From Planctomycetaceae bacterium (lineage in GTDB: Bacteria > Planctomycetota > Planctomycetia > Planctomycetales > Planctomycetaceae), in assembly GCA_021732845.1 (NCBI GenBank), contig JAKFUF010000035.1, positions 24,508 to 88,507 on the forward strand: DNA of 64,000 bases, in the 5' to 3' direction. The position numbers and the translations under genes are program-made. Below the pieces are notes generated by a model that saw only the letters and a list, made by a program, of their open reading frames with translations, was not told the DNA's origin and did no database searches. This document shows, in pieces, positions 39,260-48,959 of this stretch (positions within the stretch are counted from its first letter, which is position 1; each line of letters opens with the position of its first letter).

Positions 39260-39504
39260 GCCAGCCCGTTTTCGTAACTCAGGCTGGAAACGTCCGCTTT
39301 TGGAGATGGCGCATCCGCACTCACCGGACGGCTTGCGCCGTGCCGCTAAATTTGTAGCGGAAGGGCGCGAGCCCTCCGGTGACTGCTGGTGTAGTCAGAC
39401 TCGAGTGAAAAACTCCGCGGTTTGACGGTCTGATTGGGGGACTCCCTTGCCGCAGCCAGATTCTGTATCATGGGCGGTTTTCCACTCCGCTTTGAGCTGG
39501 CGTC
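39260..39504. other. Intergenic region carrying palindromic repeat before guaA
   Basis: About 245 bases between the helicase and guaA. It contains the palindromic repeat at 39321-39382; no riboswitch-like structure was recognised in front of guaA. Confidence 0.6.
39321..39382 (+). repeat. 62-base palindromic repeat, copy 1
   Basis: Outer arms TCACCGGACGGCTTGCGCC and GGGCGCGAGCCCTCCGGTGA, with an inner CCGCTAAATTTGTAGCGG hairpin. A near-identical copy is at 51402-51461. Such sequences behave like REP-type or miniature elements. Confidence 0.88.
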
Positions 39505-41079
39505 ATGACGCAACAGAGTTCCGGTTCTTCCCTCTCCTCACCCCATGAAACGGTTCTGGTTCTGGACTTCGGCGGACAGACGGCGCAGTTGATAGCCCGG
39601 CGGGTTCGCGAGCAGAACGTTCACTGCGTGCTTGTCCGGCACGACATTTCTCCCGAGCGGATTCGAGAGATCCAGCCACGCGGGCTGATCCTTTCCGGCG
39701 GACCGATGAGCGTCTACGAGAAGGGTTCGCCACAGCCAAACCGGGGAATTTTTGACCTGGGGATCCCCATTTTGGGGATCTGCTACGGGATGCAGTTGGT
39801 CTGCCGCGAGATGGGTTGCGAAGTTTCTCCCTGCCCCTCGCGGGAATTTGGCCGGACCGCGCTGACGGTGGTCGGCGAAAGTCCGCTGTTCCTGGGTGTG
39901 CCGCCGGAACAACTGGTGTGGATGAGCCACGGTGACCAGGTCAAGAACCTGACAGCCCAGTTCACGCCGCTGGCCAGCACCGACAGTTGTCCGGCCGCGG
40001 CGATGCGGCACCACACGCAGCCCATTTACGGTTTGCAGTTCCACCCGGAGGTGACCCACACCAAGTGCGGCGGGCAGATCCTGCGGAACTTCGTCCAGGA
40101 GATCTGTGGCTGCCGCGGCGAATGGAAGATGTCGTCGTTTGTCGACGAGCAGATCGTGGCTCTCCGCGAATGGGTGGGAAAAAGCCGGGTCATCTGCGGT
40201 CTCTCGGGTGGCGTGGATTCCTCCGTGGTCGCAGCCTTGCTGCACAAGGCGATCGGCCCGCAACTCTCGTGCATCTTCGTCGACAACGGCCTGCTGCGGA
40301 CCGGAGAATCAGAGGCGGTGCGGCGGCGGTTTGGCGATCACTTCGGCGTGGATTTGCATGTCGTCGATGCCAGCGAGCGGTTCTTGACCGCGCTCGCCGG
40401 CGTCAGCGATCCCCAAGAGAAGCGAATGATCATCGGCCGGGTGTTTATTGAAGTCTTCCGGCATGAGGCACTGTCCATTCCCGATGCCCGGTTCCTGGCT
40501 CAGGGAACGCTCTATCCGGACGTAATTGAAAGCGGAGCCGACAAGGACGGCCCGGCGGCGACAATCAAGGCCCATCACAACGTCGGCGGACTGCCGGCGG
40601 AACTGGGGTTCGAATTGATTGAGCCACTGCGGGACCTGTTCAAGGACGAGGTGCGGGCACTGGGCCAGGTGCTGGGTCTGCCGGAAGAAATGGTCTGGCG
40701 GCATCCGTTCCCTGGGCCGGGCCTGGCAGTGCGGTGTCTGGGCGAAATTCTGCCCGAACGGTTGGAAGTGCTGCGGCAGGCAGACACGATCGTGATTGAT
40801 GAACTGCGAAAGAACAACCTTTACCACAAGATCCAGCAGGCGTTCGCGGTCCTCCTGCCGGTCCGCAGTGTCGGCGTCATGGGCGATGGCCGCACCTATC
40901 AAGAGGCGGTCGCCATCCGTGCCGTCCAGACTGAGGACTTCATGTCCGCCGACTGGTATCCGATGCCCTACGAGGTGTTGCAGAGCATGTCGACGCGGAT
41001 CACCAACACCGTGCGGGGTGTGAACCGCGTGGTGTATGACATCAGCTCCAAGCCGCCCAGCACGATCGAGTGGGAATAA
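39505..41079 (+). CDS. guaA: GMP synthase (glutamine-hydrolysing)
   Basis: Converts XMP, ATP and glutamine to GMP in purine synthesis; cytoplasmic. The 524-residue protein has the full two-domain layout: a class I glutamine amidotransferase (catalytic Cys in GICYGMQL, ~95; His-Glu in FHPEVTHT), then the ATP pyrophosphatase domain with P-loop [10 protein letters not shown] (~235), and the C-terminal dimerisation domain ending in the canonical [19 protein letters not shown] is also characteristic. Its length is normal for the family. ATG 39505. Confidence 0.97.
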   Translation: MTQQSSGSSLSSPHETVLVLDFGGQTAQLIARRVREQNVHCVLVRHDISPERIREIQPRGLILSGGPMSVYEKGSPQPNRGIFDLGIPILGICYGMQLVCREMGCEVSPCPSREFGRTALTVVGESPLFLGVPPEQLVWMSHGDQVKNLTAQFTPLASTDSCPAAAMRHHTQPIYGLQFHPEVTHTKCGGQILRNFVQEICGCRGEWKMSSFVDEQIVALREWVGKSRVICGLSGGVDSSVVAALLHKAIGPQLSCIFVDNGLLRTGESEAVRRRFGDHFGVDLHVVDASERFLTALAGVSDPQEKRMIIGRVFIEVFRHEALSIPDARFLAQGTLYPDVIESGADKDGPAATIKAHHNVGGLPAELGFELIEPLRDLFKDEVRALGQVLGLPEEMVWRHPFPGPGLAVRCLGEILPERLEVLRQADTIVIDELRKNNLYHKIQQAFAVLLPVRSVGVMGDGRTYQEAVAIRAVQTEDFMSADWYPMPYEVLQSMSTRITNTVRGVNRVVYDISSKPPSTIEWE

Positions 41080-41156
41080 GGTCACGCCGCTCGGTCAATT
41101 AATTAAGGATCGCAGCAACAAAACGGAGATCACCCAGGCCATCTCGCCTCGTAATT

Positions 41157-41975
41157 CTACGAAGGACCAATCCCATCCGGCTTCGGCTGCACCTCCGCGT
41201 GTTCAATCTTGTCCACGAAATCGGCAGAGAGTCCCGCCGCCAGGCGTGGCTCACGATAAAACTGCTTTCCGCGGGATTTGACCGGCTGGAGCGGCCATTT
41301 CAAGTTGGACTGATACGCCTCCCAGTCTGACTGTTCTGGTGGCTTCAGTTTTCGCAGCCACTCCCAGCCAAAGGCGACATGGAGGATTTCGTCGCGGTGG
41401 ATGGCCCGCATCACGGCGGCGCTCTTCTCATCGCCCGCCTCCAGAAACCAGCCCTCGAAATCGAGGGTGTGGTCGAGGTTGCAGCCCTCAAAAGTCAACG
41501 GCAGGCCCGCCAGATACTGCAGCAGCGTCTCAAACGTCTGGGCTTTGCGCCAGAAATAGCCGTTCACCAGCATCGCGCCGAATTTCAGCCCGAGTTCGTC
41601 CAACCGGGCCAGATGCATTTTGGTGTGCCGCTGCTCGTCGGCCATGATCCGCGCGAGCCCCACGCGGAATTCCGGCGGAGCCTCGGGAAAGGCCACCAGC
41701 ACAAACGCCATGACCTCCAGCGCCTGCAGTTCATGGTTGGCCATGATGTGATGCGCCGCGGCCCGCCGCGCGGGATCGGCCAGGGTGTTCTGATGCGGAA
41801 TCGGCGGCGATTCGCGCTGCCCGCAAAACTCCAGATGCGCGGGCCGGGCCGGCAACAGTGGGCGAAACGCCGGGCCGGGGTCGGTGTCCACCAATTGGCC
41901 GGCTGGCCGCAGCTTCTCGCCGAGATCTGCGGATTCCAAGATCCGCAGGGCGAACGCGCGCAGGGTTTCTGTCAT
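41157..41975 (-). CDS. DUF455 ferritin-like protein
   Basis: A 272-residue member of the DUF455 family, which has a ferritin-like four-helix fold with a probable diiron site and is distantly related to MiaE-type hydroxylases. Likely metal ligands are in NHELQALEVMA, IMADEQRHTKMH and IHRDEILHVAFGW (Glu-x2-His patterns). The function in this organism is unknown. ATG 41975 (MTETLRAF) fits family starts; a GTG at 42017 is possible. It follows a hypothetical gene on the same strand by 75 bases and may be co-transcribed. Confidence 0.87.
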   Translation of the reverse strand: MTETLRAFALRILESADLGEKLRPAGQLVDTDPGPAFRPLLPARPAHLEFCGQRESPPIPHQNTLADPARRAAAHHIMANHELQALEVMAFVLVAFPEAPPEFRVGLARIMADEQRHTKMHLARLDELGLKFGAMLVNGYFWRKAQTFETLLQYLAGLPLTFEGCNLDHTLDFEGWFLEAGDEKSAAVMRAIHRDEILHVAFGWEWLRKLKPPEQSDWEAYQSNLKWPLQPVKSRGKQFYREPRLAAGLSADFVDKIEHAEVQPKPDGIGPS

Positions 41976-42050
41976 CGCGCGATTCGCACTGGGTTCATGT
42001 TGAGATTGGCGTGGCACATGCCGCCAGCATATCAGCGTTCCGCGTGCGTT

Positions 42051-42905
42051 TCAGCATTGCCGGGCCTGGCTGCTCCAGTAGGCCAGATCCTCGCCCGACA
42101 AGTTGGCAAATGCACGGGTTGGCTGCAGCAGGCTGATTGCCCAGGACGGATTCAACACGTCACATTCTTCCGACAGGGCGGGTGGAAGCCACGAGAGGGT
42201 CGCTTTGGCGAGATTGTCGCGAATCTTTTCCACGAGGGGCTCACCCGCATCGAATTCGACCAGGGCGGCTCGGAGCGACTGCCGGGACACGTCCCACAGC
42301 GTGCGCTGTGCGCCGCCCGCCTCCAGCTGCTCTGCCCCGAAATCCCGCGCCCGTTCCGGGTTGATGGCAAATTCGTCGCACCCGAACCGCACCACCAGAT
42401 GTCCCAGCAGCAGGTCAGACCAGCGTTCCACCCGCCGCCTCAGCCGATCCAACAGGATCACGCTGTCTTCGGGCAAGTGGCCGCTGACGAGCAGGCGAAG
42501 TGCCGCCTGCCGGGCCTCCAGGTGCCCCAGGAAGATGTTGCGGCCGATCGGGCCGGCGTCACTGACATGCTGCGCGTCGTCGGAGACGACGAACACGGCC
42601 GCCATCACCCGTGTGGCCAGTTCGTCGACAAACAGGTCTGCCAACGTGTTCTCAACCAACGTTGCGTCGTGTGCCGCGCCGGTATTCAGGTGTTGCAGCC
42701 GGTTTTGCCAGTGGCGGAGGCGGGCTCGCGACAGACTCCAGCAGCGGCCGAGCGCCTCCGCATGCGGCGCGATGCCCGAAGCCACGAGGTGCGGAGCATA
42801 TGCCGACAACGCCACGACAGAGTCAATCATCAACCCAAGTTTCACGGCCGGGATCCCCACAGGCCTGATCGATCCCCGGTGAACCTTTTCGCGGAATGCA
42901 GCCAC
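42051..42905 (-). CDS. Hypothetical protein, unknown family
   Basis: A 284-residue protein that I do not recognise. It is predicted soluble and mainly alpha-helical, rich in Leu, Ala and Arg (for example LEARQAALRLLVSG, LRRRVERWSDLLLGH), without signal peptide, membrane segment or obvious motif. The reading frame is preferred over the overlapping plus-strand frame because its amino-acid composition is normal while the plus-strand product is a Ser/Arg/Pro-rich shadow. The start is uncertain: GTG 42905 gives the full frame, ATG 42830 (MIDSVVALS) a shorter one. It could share a transcript with the DUF455 gene. Confidence 0.62.
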   Translation of the reverse strand: MAAFREKVHRGSIRPVGIPAVKLGLMIDSVVALSAYAPHLVASGIAPHAEALGRCWSLSRARLRHWQNRLQHLNTGAAHDATLVENTLADLFVDELATRVMAAVFVVSDDAQHVSDAGPIGRNIFLGHLEARQAALRLLVSGHLPEDSVILLDRLRRRVERWSDLLLGHLVVRFGCDEFAINPERARDFGAEQLEAGGAQRTLWDVSRQSLRAALVEFDAGEPLVEKIRDNLAKATLSWLPPALSEECDVLNPSWAISLLQPTRAFANLSGEDLAYWSSQARQC

Positions 42906-43235
42906 CAGCAGTCAGCCACAGCGTGCGAACAGTCCAGAGATCTCGCAGGGTGTTTTGGTTGTCGAACTTCTCAGGTGTGGGCTAAGGCAAACCGGGTGCC
43001 GTGGCTGCGATTTGCCAAGGAGGCCTCTCAACCCTAATTGCTGCCTGTGCTTGCACACGATCTGGAATCTGCGCCATGCACGTTGGCATGTTCCCCGCGA
43101 ACATCATGATGCCGAATCAAGACATCCTCACGCAGCCTGTGGTGGCTACAATGGAGCCGCTGCTTCAAGCGACGTGGGGCGGACAAGGACAGGTCGTTTT
43201 CGGCACTCCCGGGCGAGTGTGGCGACCCGTGGGCA
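42906..43235. promoter_or_regulatory. Divergent intergenic region before dgkA
   Basis: About 330 bases between the hypothetical gene (minus) and the DgkA-family gene (plus). No repeat or structured element was recognised; presumably it contains both promoters. Confidence 0.4.
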
Positions 43236-43670
43236 ATGTCAGACCGAGGCAGGTGGGCCGTGCGGGCGAGTTCGCTGTGGCATAGTTGTCAGTGTGCATA
43301 TGCCGGGCTGGTGTACGTCGTCAGCACACAGCGCAACGCCCGGATTCATCTCGTCGCCGGGACGATCGTCGTCCTGATGGGGATTGGCGTGGGGCTGACG
43401 CTGCTGGAATGGGCGGTGCTGGGGCTCACGATCGGCATGGTGTTTGCCTTCGAACTGCTCAACACCATGGTGGAAACGCTGGTGGATCTCGTCTCGCCCG
43501 ACCATCATCCGCTGGCCAAGATCGCCAAAGACGTTGCCGCCGCCGCCGTCCTGGTGACCGCTGCGACTGCGGCCGCAGTGGGAATCCTCATTCTTGGCCC
43601 ACCCTTGTGGCGGATTTCCTGGGAATGGTGGCTGGCGAACGATTCGGTGGGAACGCATGAGGTGATATGA
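43236..43670 (+). CDS. dgkA: DgkA-family diacylglycerol/undecaprenol kinase
   Basis: A small integral membrane lipid kinase, 144 residues. The family signature is clear: ELLNTMVETLVDLVSPDHHPLAKIAKDVAAAAVLV, with the catalytic Glu of ExxNT and the AKD motif. Three hydrophobic segments follow an N-terminal amphipathic part containing NARIHL (RNxRIHL-type). Such enzymes phosphorylate diacylglycerol or undecaprenol in the inner membrane; sequence alone does not decide which. ATG 43236. Confidence 0.92.
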   Translation: MSDRGRWAVRASSLWHSCQCAYAGLVYVVSTQRNARIHLVAGTIVVLMGIGVGLTLLEWAVLGLTIGMVFAFELLNTMVETLVDLVSPDHHPLAKIAKDVAAAAVLVTAATAAAVGILILGPPLWRISWEWWLANDSVGTHEVI

Positions 43671-43702
43671 CGTGGTCCGACGAAATTTGAGATTTGAAAT
43701 TC

Positions 43703-43733
43703 ACTTTTGACGGAGACCTCAAATTTGAAATTC
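43703..43733 (+). repeat. AT-rich dispersed repeat (reverse copy at 63582)
   Basis: The reverse complement matches 63582-63613 (core GAATTTCAAATTT.GAGGTCTCCG.CAAAAGT). It lies within an AT-rich stretch after dgkA. Confidence 0.75.
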
Positions 43734-43876
43734 CGAGCGAGACGCCAATTTCGATTTCGCGGCTTTCAGGTTGATCTTGGCCCGTTGGGGACACGCCGGT
43801 AAGATCCCGCGCCCAGTGGCCCGGAGTGGCGAGCAGGCCTCTCGAAATCCCTGAAATTGGATCTTACCGCGGTTTC

Positions 43877-44329
43877 ATGACCGGATTGCCTTCACATCGC
43901 TGTTCGCCACGTTCCCGGCGGTTTCTGCCGCATGGGTTGTGGCTCGGGCTGGCGGCCGGCCTCGCCCTGCTGAGCAGCGGTTGCGTGCATCGGCGGATCA
44001 CCGTGACGAGCGATCCCCCTGGCGCGATGCTGTACGTCGAAGGCGAAGAAAAAGGGCCGACACCCTGCTCCTTTGACTACACCTATTATGGAACCCGCGA
44101 GTTCACGCTCGTGAAGGACGGCTACGAGACGCTGACGACGCTCCAGCCAGTCCGGCGGCCGTGGTATCAAATCCTGCCGTTTGAATTCTTTGCCGACAAT
44201 CTCAGTCCCGCGAAGATCAACGACCGGCGCACCTTCAATTACCGGCTGAATCCGCAGGTTGTTGTCCCCACACAGGATCTGCTGGAGCGGGCTTCGGGCT
44301 TGAGAAATGAGGCGGAAATCCCGCAGTAG
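43877..44329 (+). CDS. PEGA-domain lipoprotein
   Basis: A 150-residue lipoprotein. After the signal GLWLGLAAGLALLSSGC the mature part opens with a PEGA domain (ITVTSDPPGAMLYVEGEEKGPTPCSFDYTYYGTREFTLVKDGYETL), a small beta domain frequent in surface and outer-membrane-associated proteins. The rest has no recognised domain. ATG 43877 places the lipobox at about residue 37; an in-frame start at 43826 would make the signal too long. The gene precedes the tandem vWA genes but is 343 bases away, so operon membership is unclear. Confidence 0.85.
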   Translation: MTGLPSHRCSPRSRRFLPHGLWLGLAAGLALLSSGCVHRRITVTSDPPGAMLYVEGEEKGPTPCSFDYTYYGTREFTLVKDGYETLTTLQPVRRPWYQILPFEFFADNLSPAKINDRRTFNYRLNPQVVVPTQDLLERASGLRNEAEIPQ

Positions 44330-44672
44330 TAGCGCGGATTCCGCGACATTCCAATAGGCGGCCATGCCGTGCCCCGCTTGGTCAAGTTGAGGAGAATTCC
44401 TCAAGTCGGCAGGCGCCACGGTACGATGTCGGCAGTCGATGGTCCGTGTCAATCGTGCCGCCAATGCTGCGCGACGGCATCACAACGCGAAAATGACAAC
44501 GCAAATCGGGATTCCGAGCGACAGCGTACGATTCTGGAACAGTTCGCTTGTCGAATGAATCTCCTGGTGGTACGATTTCCTAGGTTGTCAAGGTCACGCT
44601 GGGTGTCTTCGGGAACATTTCTGCGGCCTTCTTAGAAGGAGTGGCGCTGTGAGCCAGATTGCGGGCGGGGAC
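44330..44672. other. Intergenic region, nothing recognised
   Basis: About 340 bases between the PEGA gene and the first vWA gene. I see no gene, strong hairpin or repeat; a promoter for the vWA pair is expected. Confidence 0.4.
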
Positions 44673-46547
44673 ATGGCGAGAAAAAGTGTGGTCCAGATGT
44701 TGCGTGAAGCGCCGGCATGGGCCGTGAGTCTCGGTCTGCATCTGGCGGTTCTGTTGTCGCTGATGACAGTCCATCTGCCCAAGCAATTCATCGAGAACGC
44801 TGATATTATCAGCCTTTTCGAAGAAACGGACGAAGAGACGTTCGAAGCCAATCTGACTGACCAGGTCGGCGATGTGTCCGAGACACTCTCCTCCGTGGCC
44901 TCCTCCGCGCCACAGGCGACCTTGGCCGGACAAGCGAACCCTGCGCCGCAGAAAATCGAGGAAGAACTGGCTGACGTCGAAGTGGCTGTGATCTCGGATC
45001 CGCTTCCACAAATGAACACACAGGAGCTGACCGCGCAGGTCGATGCCACTGGTGGCAGCTCCACGGAGTTCACCAACGGTGGAACGGCCGGAGCGATTGA
45101 TCGGCTGACGCAGGAACTGGCCGCTTCGCTGCGCGAAGGCAAGACGATGGCCATCTGGCTGTTCGATGCCTCGCCCTCGCTCAAAGCCCGCCGCGACCTG
45201 ATCGCCGACCGTTTCGAAAACGTCTACAAGCAACTCGATCAACTCGATGTGGTGAAGGGTGATGCGGCGCTGAAGACTGTGGTGGCCACTTTCGGCAAGG
45301 GGTTTGAACTGCTGACCAAAGAGCCTGTGTCGGATGTCCGCACCATCGTCCCCATCGTCCGTAAGATTAAGACAGACGATTCGGGGAAGGAAAACGTCTT
45401 CGGCGCGGTGAAGACTCTCGTCCAAGGATTCCAGAAATATCGCAAGCAGGGGGCGGTCAAGAACATCAAGCTGTTCATCATCACCGATGAACGTGGTGAT
45501 GACCCGCAACTGCTGGAAGAAACGATCCTCCTCGCCCGCCGTGGCGGTGTCAGCATCTACACCATCGGAAACTCCGCTCCATTTGGGCGGGATCAGGTGG
45601 TGGTCCCTTGGAAATTCGACGACGGCTACATGGGCACGGCCCGCTTCGAAGCCGGCCCCGAATGCATCGAACCCGAAATCCTCAAAATTCCGTATTTTGG
45701 CACCCGTGGCGATGACCTGAATCAACTGGCCTCCGGTTACGGTCCCTATGGTTTGACGCGGCTGTGCAAGGAATCGGGCGGACTGTTCTTCGTGGCCGAA
45801 GAGACGGCCAAGCACAAATTTTCCCCGGCCGTGATGCGGAATTTCCAGCCCGATTACCGGCCGGTCAAAGATTACATGGCTTCCCGAACGAAGAGCCCGG
45901 CCAAGACCGCACTGGTCGAGGCCGCGAAGAAATCGAATCTGGTCGAGATGGAGTTGCTGAAGTTGGAGTTCCGCGCCGACAACGACAATGTCTTCCGCGA
46001 ACTGTTGGCCGAAGCCCAGAAGCCGGCCGCCAACTTCGACTTCAAACTGAACCAACTCTATACCATCCTTGCTCCAGGTGAGAAGGATCGGGAAAAGGTC
46101 AAGGAGCCACGTTGGCGGGCTGCCTACGATCTGGGAATGGGCCGTGTTCTCGCCATGCGGGTGCGGTTCTATGGGTACAACAAGCTGCTGGCTGAAATGC
46201 GCGGCCTGCCCAAGCCCTTCACCAAGAAGGACAGCAATGAATGGCGGCTGGTCCCCTCCAAGGAAATCAGCGCCGGCCAGGACGTGCGGAAAATGGAGAA
46301 GCAGGCTGCTGCCTACCTGAAGCGCGTGATTGACGAAAGCCCCGACACCCCGTGGGCACTGTTGGCTGAACGTGAGCTGTCGACACCAATGGGCTGGTCC
46401 TGGCAGGAAGGCAAGGTGAATTACGCCGCCCTGCCGAACCCGAATGAAACGCCAGAACAGAAGAAGGCCCGCATCGCTCAGGAAGTGAAGAAGCAGCAGG
46501 AGCAGATGAAGAATTCTCCTCCGCCACGACCGACTCAGGATGTCTGA
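44673..46547 (+). CDS. Membrane-anchored vWA-like protein (tandem paralogue 1)
   Basis: A 624-residue protein with an N-terminal membrane segment (LGLHLAVLLSLMTVHL, about residues 15-30), an acidic Ser/Ala-rich linker, and a vWA-like domain starting at MAIWLFDASPSLKARRD (~165), where DxSxS remains but the usual GSM is lost. The second half is Lys/Glu-rich and helical, ending in PPPRP. It is paralogous to the next gene (shared IWLFD or VWLFD motif, GLFFVAEE / GIFFILPHEE, YxLGMGRVLAMRVR-like helical region). The function is unknown; a surface interaction role is plausible from the vWA fold. ATG 44673 follows GGGG; GTG 44649 is an alternative. Confidence 0.82.
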   Translation: MARKSVVQMLREAPAWAVSLGLHLAVLLSLMTVHLPKQFIENADIISLFEETDEETFEANLTDQVGDVSETLSSVASSAPQATLAGQANPAPQKIEEELADVEVAVISDPLPQMNTQELTAQVDATGGSSTEFTNGGTAGAIDRLTQELAASLREGKTMAIWLFDASPSLKARRDLIADRFENVYKQLDQLDVVKGDAALKTVVATFGKGFELLTKEPVSDVRTIVPIVRKIKTDDSGKENVFGAVKTLVQGFQKYRKQGAVKNIKLFIITDERGDDPQLLEETILLARRGGVSIYTIGNSAPFGRDQVVVPWKFDDGYMGTARFEAGPECIEPEILKIPYFGTRGDDLNQLASGYGPYGLTRLCKESGGLFFVAEETAKHKFSPAVMRNFQPDYRPVKDYMASRTKSPAKTALVEAAKKSNLVEMELLKLEFRADNDNVFRELLAEAQKPAANFDFKLNQLYTILAPGEKDREKVKEPRWRAAYDLGMGRVLAMRVRFYGYNKLLAEMRGLPKPFTKKDSNEWRLVPSKEISAGQDVRKMEKQAAAYLKRVIDESPDTPWALLAERELSTPMGWSWQEGKVNYAALPNPNETPEQKKARIAQEVKKQQEQMKNSPPPRPTQDV

Positions 46548-46608
46548 TTCGGGCTACGGCCAGACGTTTGATCTGCGCCTGTAAGATTTCGGTGAATCTC
46601 AGCAAACG

Positions 46609-46639
46609 AGAAACCCGTGTCTGGCAAGACCGGGTTTCT
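46609..46639 (+). terminator. Intrinsic terminator after vWA paralogue 1
   Basis: Stem AGAAACCCG / CGGGTTTCT with a 13-base loop, followed by TTCG. It lies 60 bases past the stop and 90 before the next start, so the two vWA genes may be separately transcribed. Confidence 0.75.
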
Positions 46640-46731
46640 TTCGTATCATATCGATAGGGAATCGCTGATCTGACCGATCGGTCAATTGGCGCACAAGTCT
46701 CTGCTCTCTGCATCCGATTGAGTTGCTGCCC

Positions 46732-48735
46732 ATGTCTGACCCCACGCCTGCCCCAGCAGAAGCCACGCCACCGGTGGAAACGGCCCCTCAGACAGGCACG
46801 CCGGCAGAGACTGCTGGCCAGACCGAAGCCCAACCAGCGGCTGCCAATGCGTTGATGGAGCTGTTTCGCAAAAATTCGGCGGCATTTTGTCTCTCAGCCG
46901 GACTCCATCTGGTGGTCCTGATGCCGCTGGCTTTCGTCAAACTCTACGCGAATTTGCCACAACTCCAGTTGGCACTGGAGACCTTCATCGAGAAGGAACG
47001 GACTCCCGAAGAGTTCACGCGGGAACTGAGCCTCGACACCACGATTTCGGAAACCCAGAACTTCGTGGCGGGAGCACCTGTCGTCTCCAGTGCCGCCTCT
47101 GGTGGATCCGGCAGCCCGGCGGTCGCGCAGCAGAAAATCGAACAGTCGGAACAGTTCAAAGAGGCGGATGTCGCGGTGAATGTCGGCAACGTCGACTTGC
47201 CGGGTTTGAGCGACATCGGCACCGATCTCGGTGAATCGGTCGTCGCCGGCGAGGTCAGCGCCCCTGTCGAAGGCTACGGTGCCGCGATGAGCCGAGTGGC
47301 TCAGGAACTTAGCCGCCTGATGCGCGAAAACAAGGTGCTGGTCGTCTGGCTGTTCGACGAATCCGGCAGCATGAAGGACGACCAGGAAGAGATCAAGAAG
47401 CAGTTCCGCAAGATCTACGAAGAGCTGGGAATCATCCGTGAGCAGGATCAGAAGCTGAAAAAAGAGGGGGAGGACATTCTCCTCACAGCCGTCCACAGCT
47501 ATGGCGAGAAAATCACGCAACTGACCGAAAAGCCCACGAACGACGACAAGGAGATTTCGAAGGCGATCGACCGGATCAAGGAAGACGTGTCGGGCAAAGA
47601 GAACATGTGCGAGGCTCTGGAATCCGTCATTGAGAAGTACCGCTCGATTGCGACGCGCGGCAAGCGCCGGCTGGTCATCTGTTTGGTGACAGATGAGTCT
47701 GGCGATGACGGCGTGAAAATCGACAATACAATCCTGGTGGCCAAACGCGCCCGCGCGCCGATTTTTGTCCTCGGTCGTGAATCGGTGTTCGGTTACCCCA
47801 TCGCCCGGATGCGCTACCGCGACCCGCAATACCAGCTCGACCACTGGCTGGCGATCAACCGCGGTCCCGAGACCGCCTACTACGAGGCGCTTCAATACGA
47901 TGGCCTGCACGAACGCTGGGATACGCACCCGAGCGGCTTCGGACCGTATGAACAGGCCCGGCTTGCCAAAGAAACGGGCGGAATCTTTTTCATCCTCCCC
48001 CACGAAGAACAGAACCTTGTTGGACAAGCCGCAGTCGACAAGCGCAAGTTCGATTTTCTGGATATGAAGGAATACGTCCCGGAACTGGTACCCCGCCGGA
48101 CGTATCAAGAGACGCGTGAAAAGAGCAAGTTCCGGGAGACGATCTTCCAGGTTGCCAAAGGTTTGGATCCGCAAAGCAAGCCGACCCTGAACATCGCCGA
48201 ACATTGGTATCCGGCGGAGCACGCCGCGTTTCAGAAGGTGGGACAGGAGAACTTCAACCGGGCCCTGGTGAACCTGAACCTGCTCAGCACGGCCATCAAG
48301 ACTCTGGAAGCTGTTCGTCCCCTGCGGGCCAAAGAGACCTCGCAACGCTGGCGGGCCAATTACGACCTGGCACTGGCTCAGTGCAAGGCCTACCGCGTTC
48401 GCCTGTTCCAGTTCTGCCTCGTGATGGACAAGCAGTTGAAAGCCAAGCCGCCTGTTTCGGACCCCAAGCATAACGCCTGGAATCTGGTCCGGACCAAAAA
48501 CATCGTCGAACCGACGCCAGAACAGGTTAAGATCACGAAAGTGGACTTCGAGGAACTGAAAAAGAACGACAAGGAAGCCCGTGAAGAGTTTGAATTCGTG
48601 ATCAAGACCCACCCGCGGACCCCGTGGTCCAATCGCGCGGAGTATGAACTGAACACCGGTTTCAGTTGGGTCTGGCAGTCAATTTTCCGCGATCCACGGT
48701 ACGACAACACCAACTTCAACCTGCCGAAGCTGTAG
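46732..48735 (+). CDS. Membrane-anchored vWA protein (tandem paralogue 2)
   Basis: A 667-residue protein. A Pro/Ala/Glu-rich start (about 45 residues) leads to a membrane segment (LSAGLHLVVLMPLAFVKLY), a linker, and a vWA domain with an intact metal site VVWLFDESGSMKDD (~207). The C-terminal 350 residues are helical and charged. The overall order is the same as in the preceding gene, from which it probably arose by duplication; unlike that one its MIDAS is complete. The positive, helical C-terminal half resembles no family I can name. ATG 46732 (MSDPTPAP). Confidence 0.83.
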   Translation: MSDPTPAPAEATPPVETAPQTGTPAETAGQTEAQPAAANALMELFRKNSAAFCLSAGLHLVVLMPLAFVKLYANLPQLQLALETFIEKERTPEEFTRELSLDTTISETQNFVAGAPVVSSAASGGSGSPAVAQQKIEQSEQFKEADVAVNVGNVDLPGLSDIGTDLGESVVAGEVSAPVEGYGAAMSRVAQELSRLMRENKVLVVWLFDESGSMKDDQEEIKKQFRKIYEELGIIREQDQKLKKEGEDILLTAVHSYGEKITQLTEKPTNDDKEISKAIDRIKEDVSGKENMCEALESVIEKYRSIATRGKRRLVICLVTDESGDDGVKIDNTILVAKRARAPIFVLGRESVFGYPIARMRYRDPQYQLDHWLAINRGPETAYYEALQYDGLHERWDTHPSGFGPYEQARLAKETGGIFFILPHEEQNLVGQAAVDKRKFDFLDMKEYVPELVPRRTYQETREKSKFRETIFQVAKGLDPQSKPTLNIAEHWYPAEHAAFQKVGQENFNRALVNLNLLSTAIKTLEAVRPLRAKETSQRWRANYDLALAQCKAYRVRLFQFCLVMDKQLKAKPPVSDPKHNAWNLVRTKNIVEPTPEQVKITKVDFEELKKNDKEAREEFEFVIKTHPRTPWSNRAEYELNTGFSWVWQSIFRDPRYDNTNFNLPKL

Positions 48736-48959
48736 GACGAGCCTGTAACACGCGGGCTGCGACAAGACCCCTGTCGCCTGCGGGTCCGCGTGCCAATTTC
48801 GCGCGACGGACCGACGGTCCTCCCGTTCTGCCCGCTTCGCTTACGCTCGAGACGTGGCTGGTGGTAACATTGTGCCGCTGTCCTGCCTGGGCCAACCTGA
48901 CCAAACCCCATGAAATCAGATTGGCCCCCTAGCCCGCCACGCCGGTAAGGATGTACCAC

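Noticed and set aside
39383..39504. Purine riboswitch in front of guaA
   Set aside because: No three-way junction or conserved purine-aptamer loops were found; the palindrome there is the dispersed repeat.
41379..43037. 552-residue plus-strand open frame
   Set aside because: Antisense to the DUF455 gene and the hypothetical gene; composition typical of a shadow frame.
44580..46055. 491-residue minus-strand open frame
   Set aside because: Antisense to the first vWA gene, whose domain and start signals are clear.
46894..48612. 572-residue minus-strand open frame
   Set aside because: Antisense to the second vWA gene; no recognisable domain.
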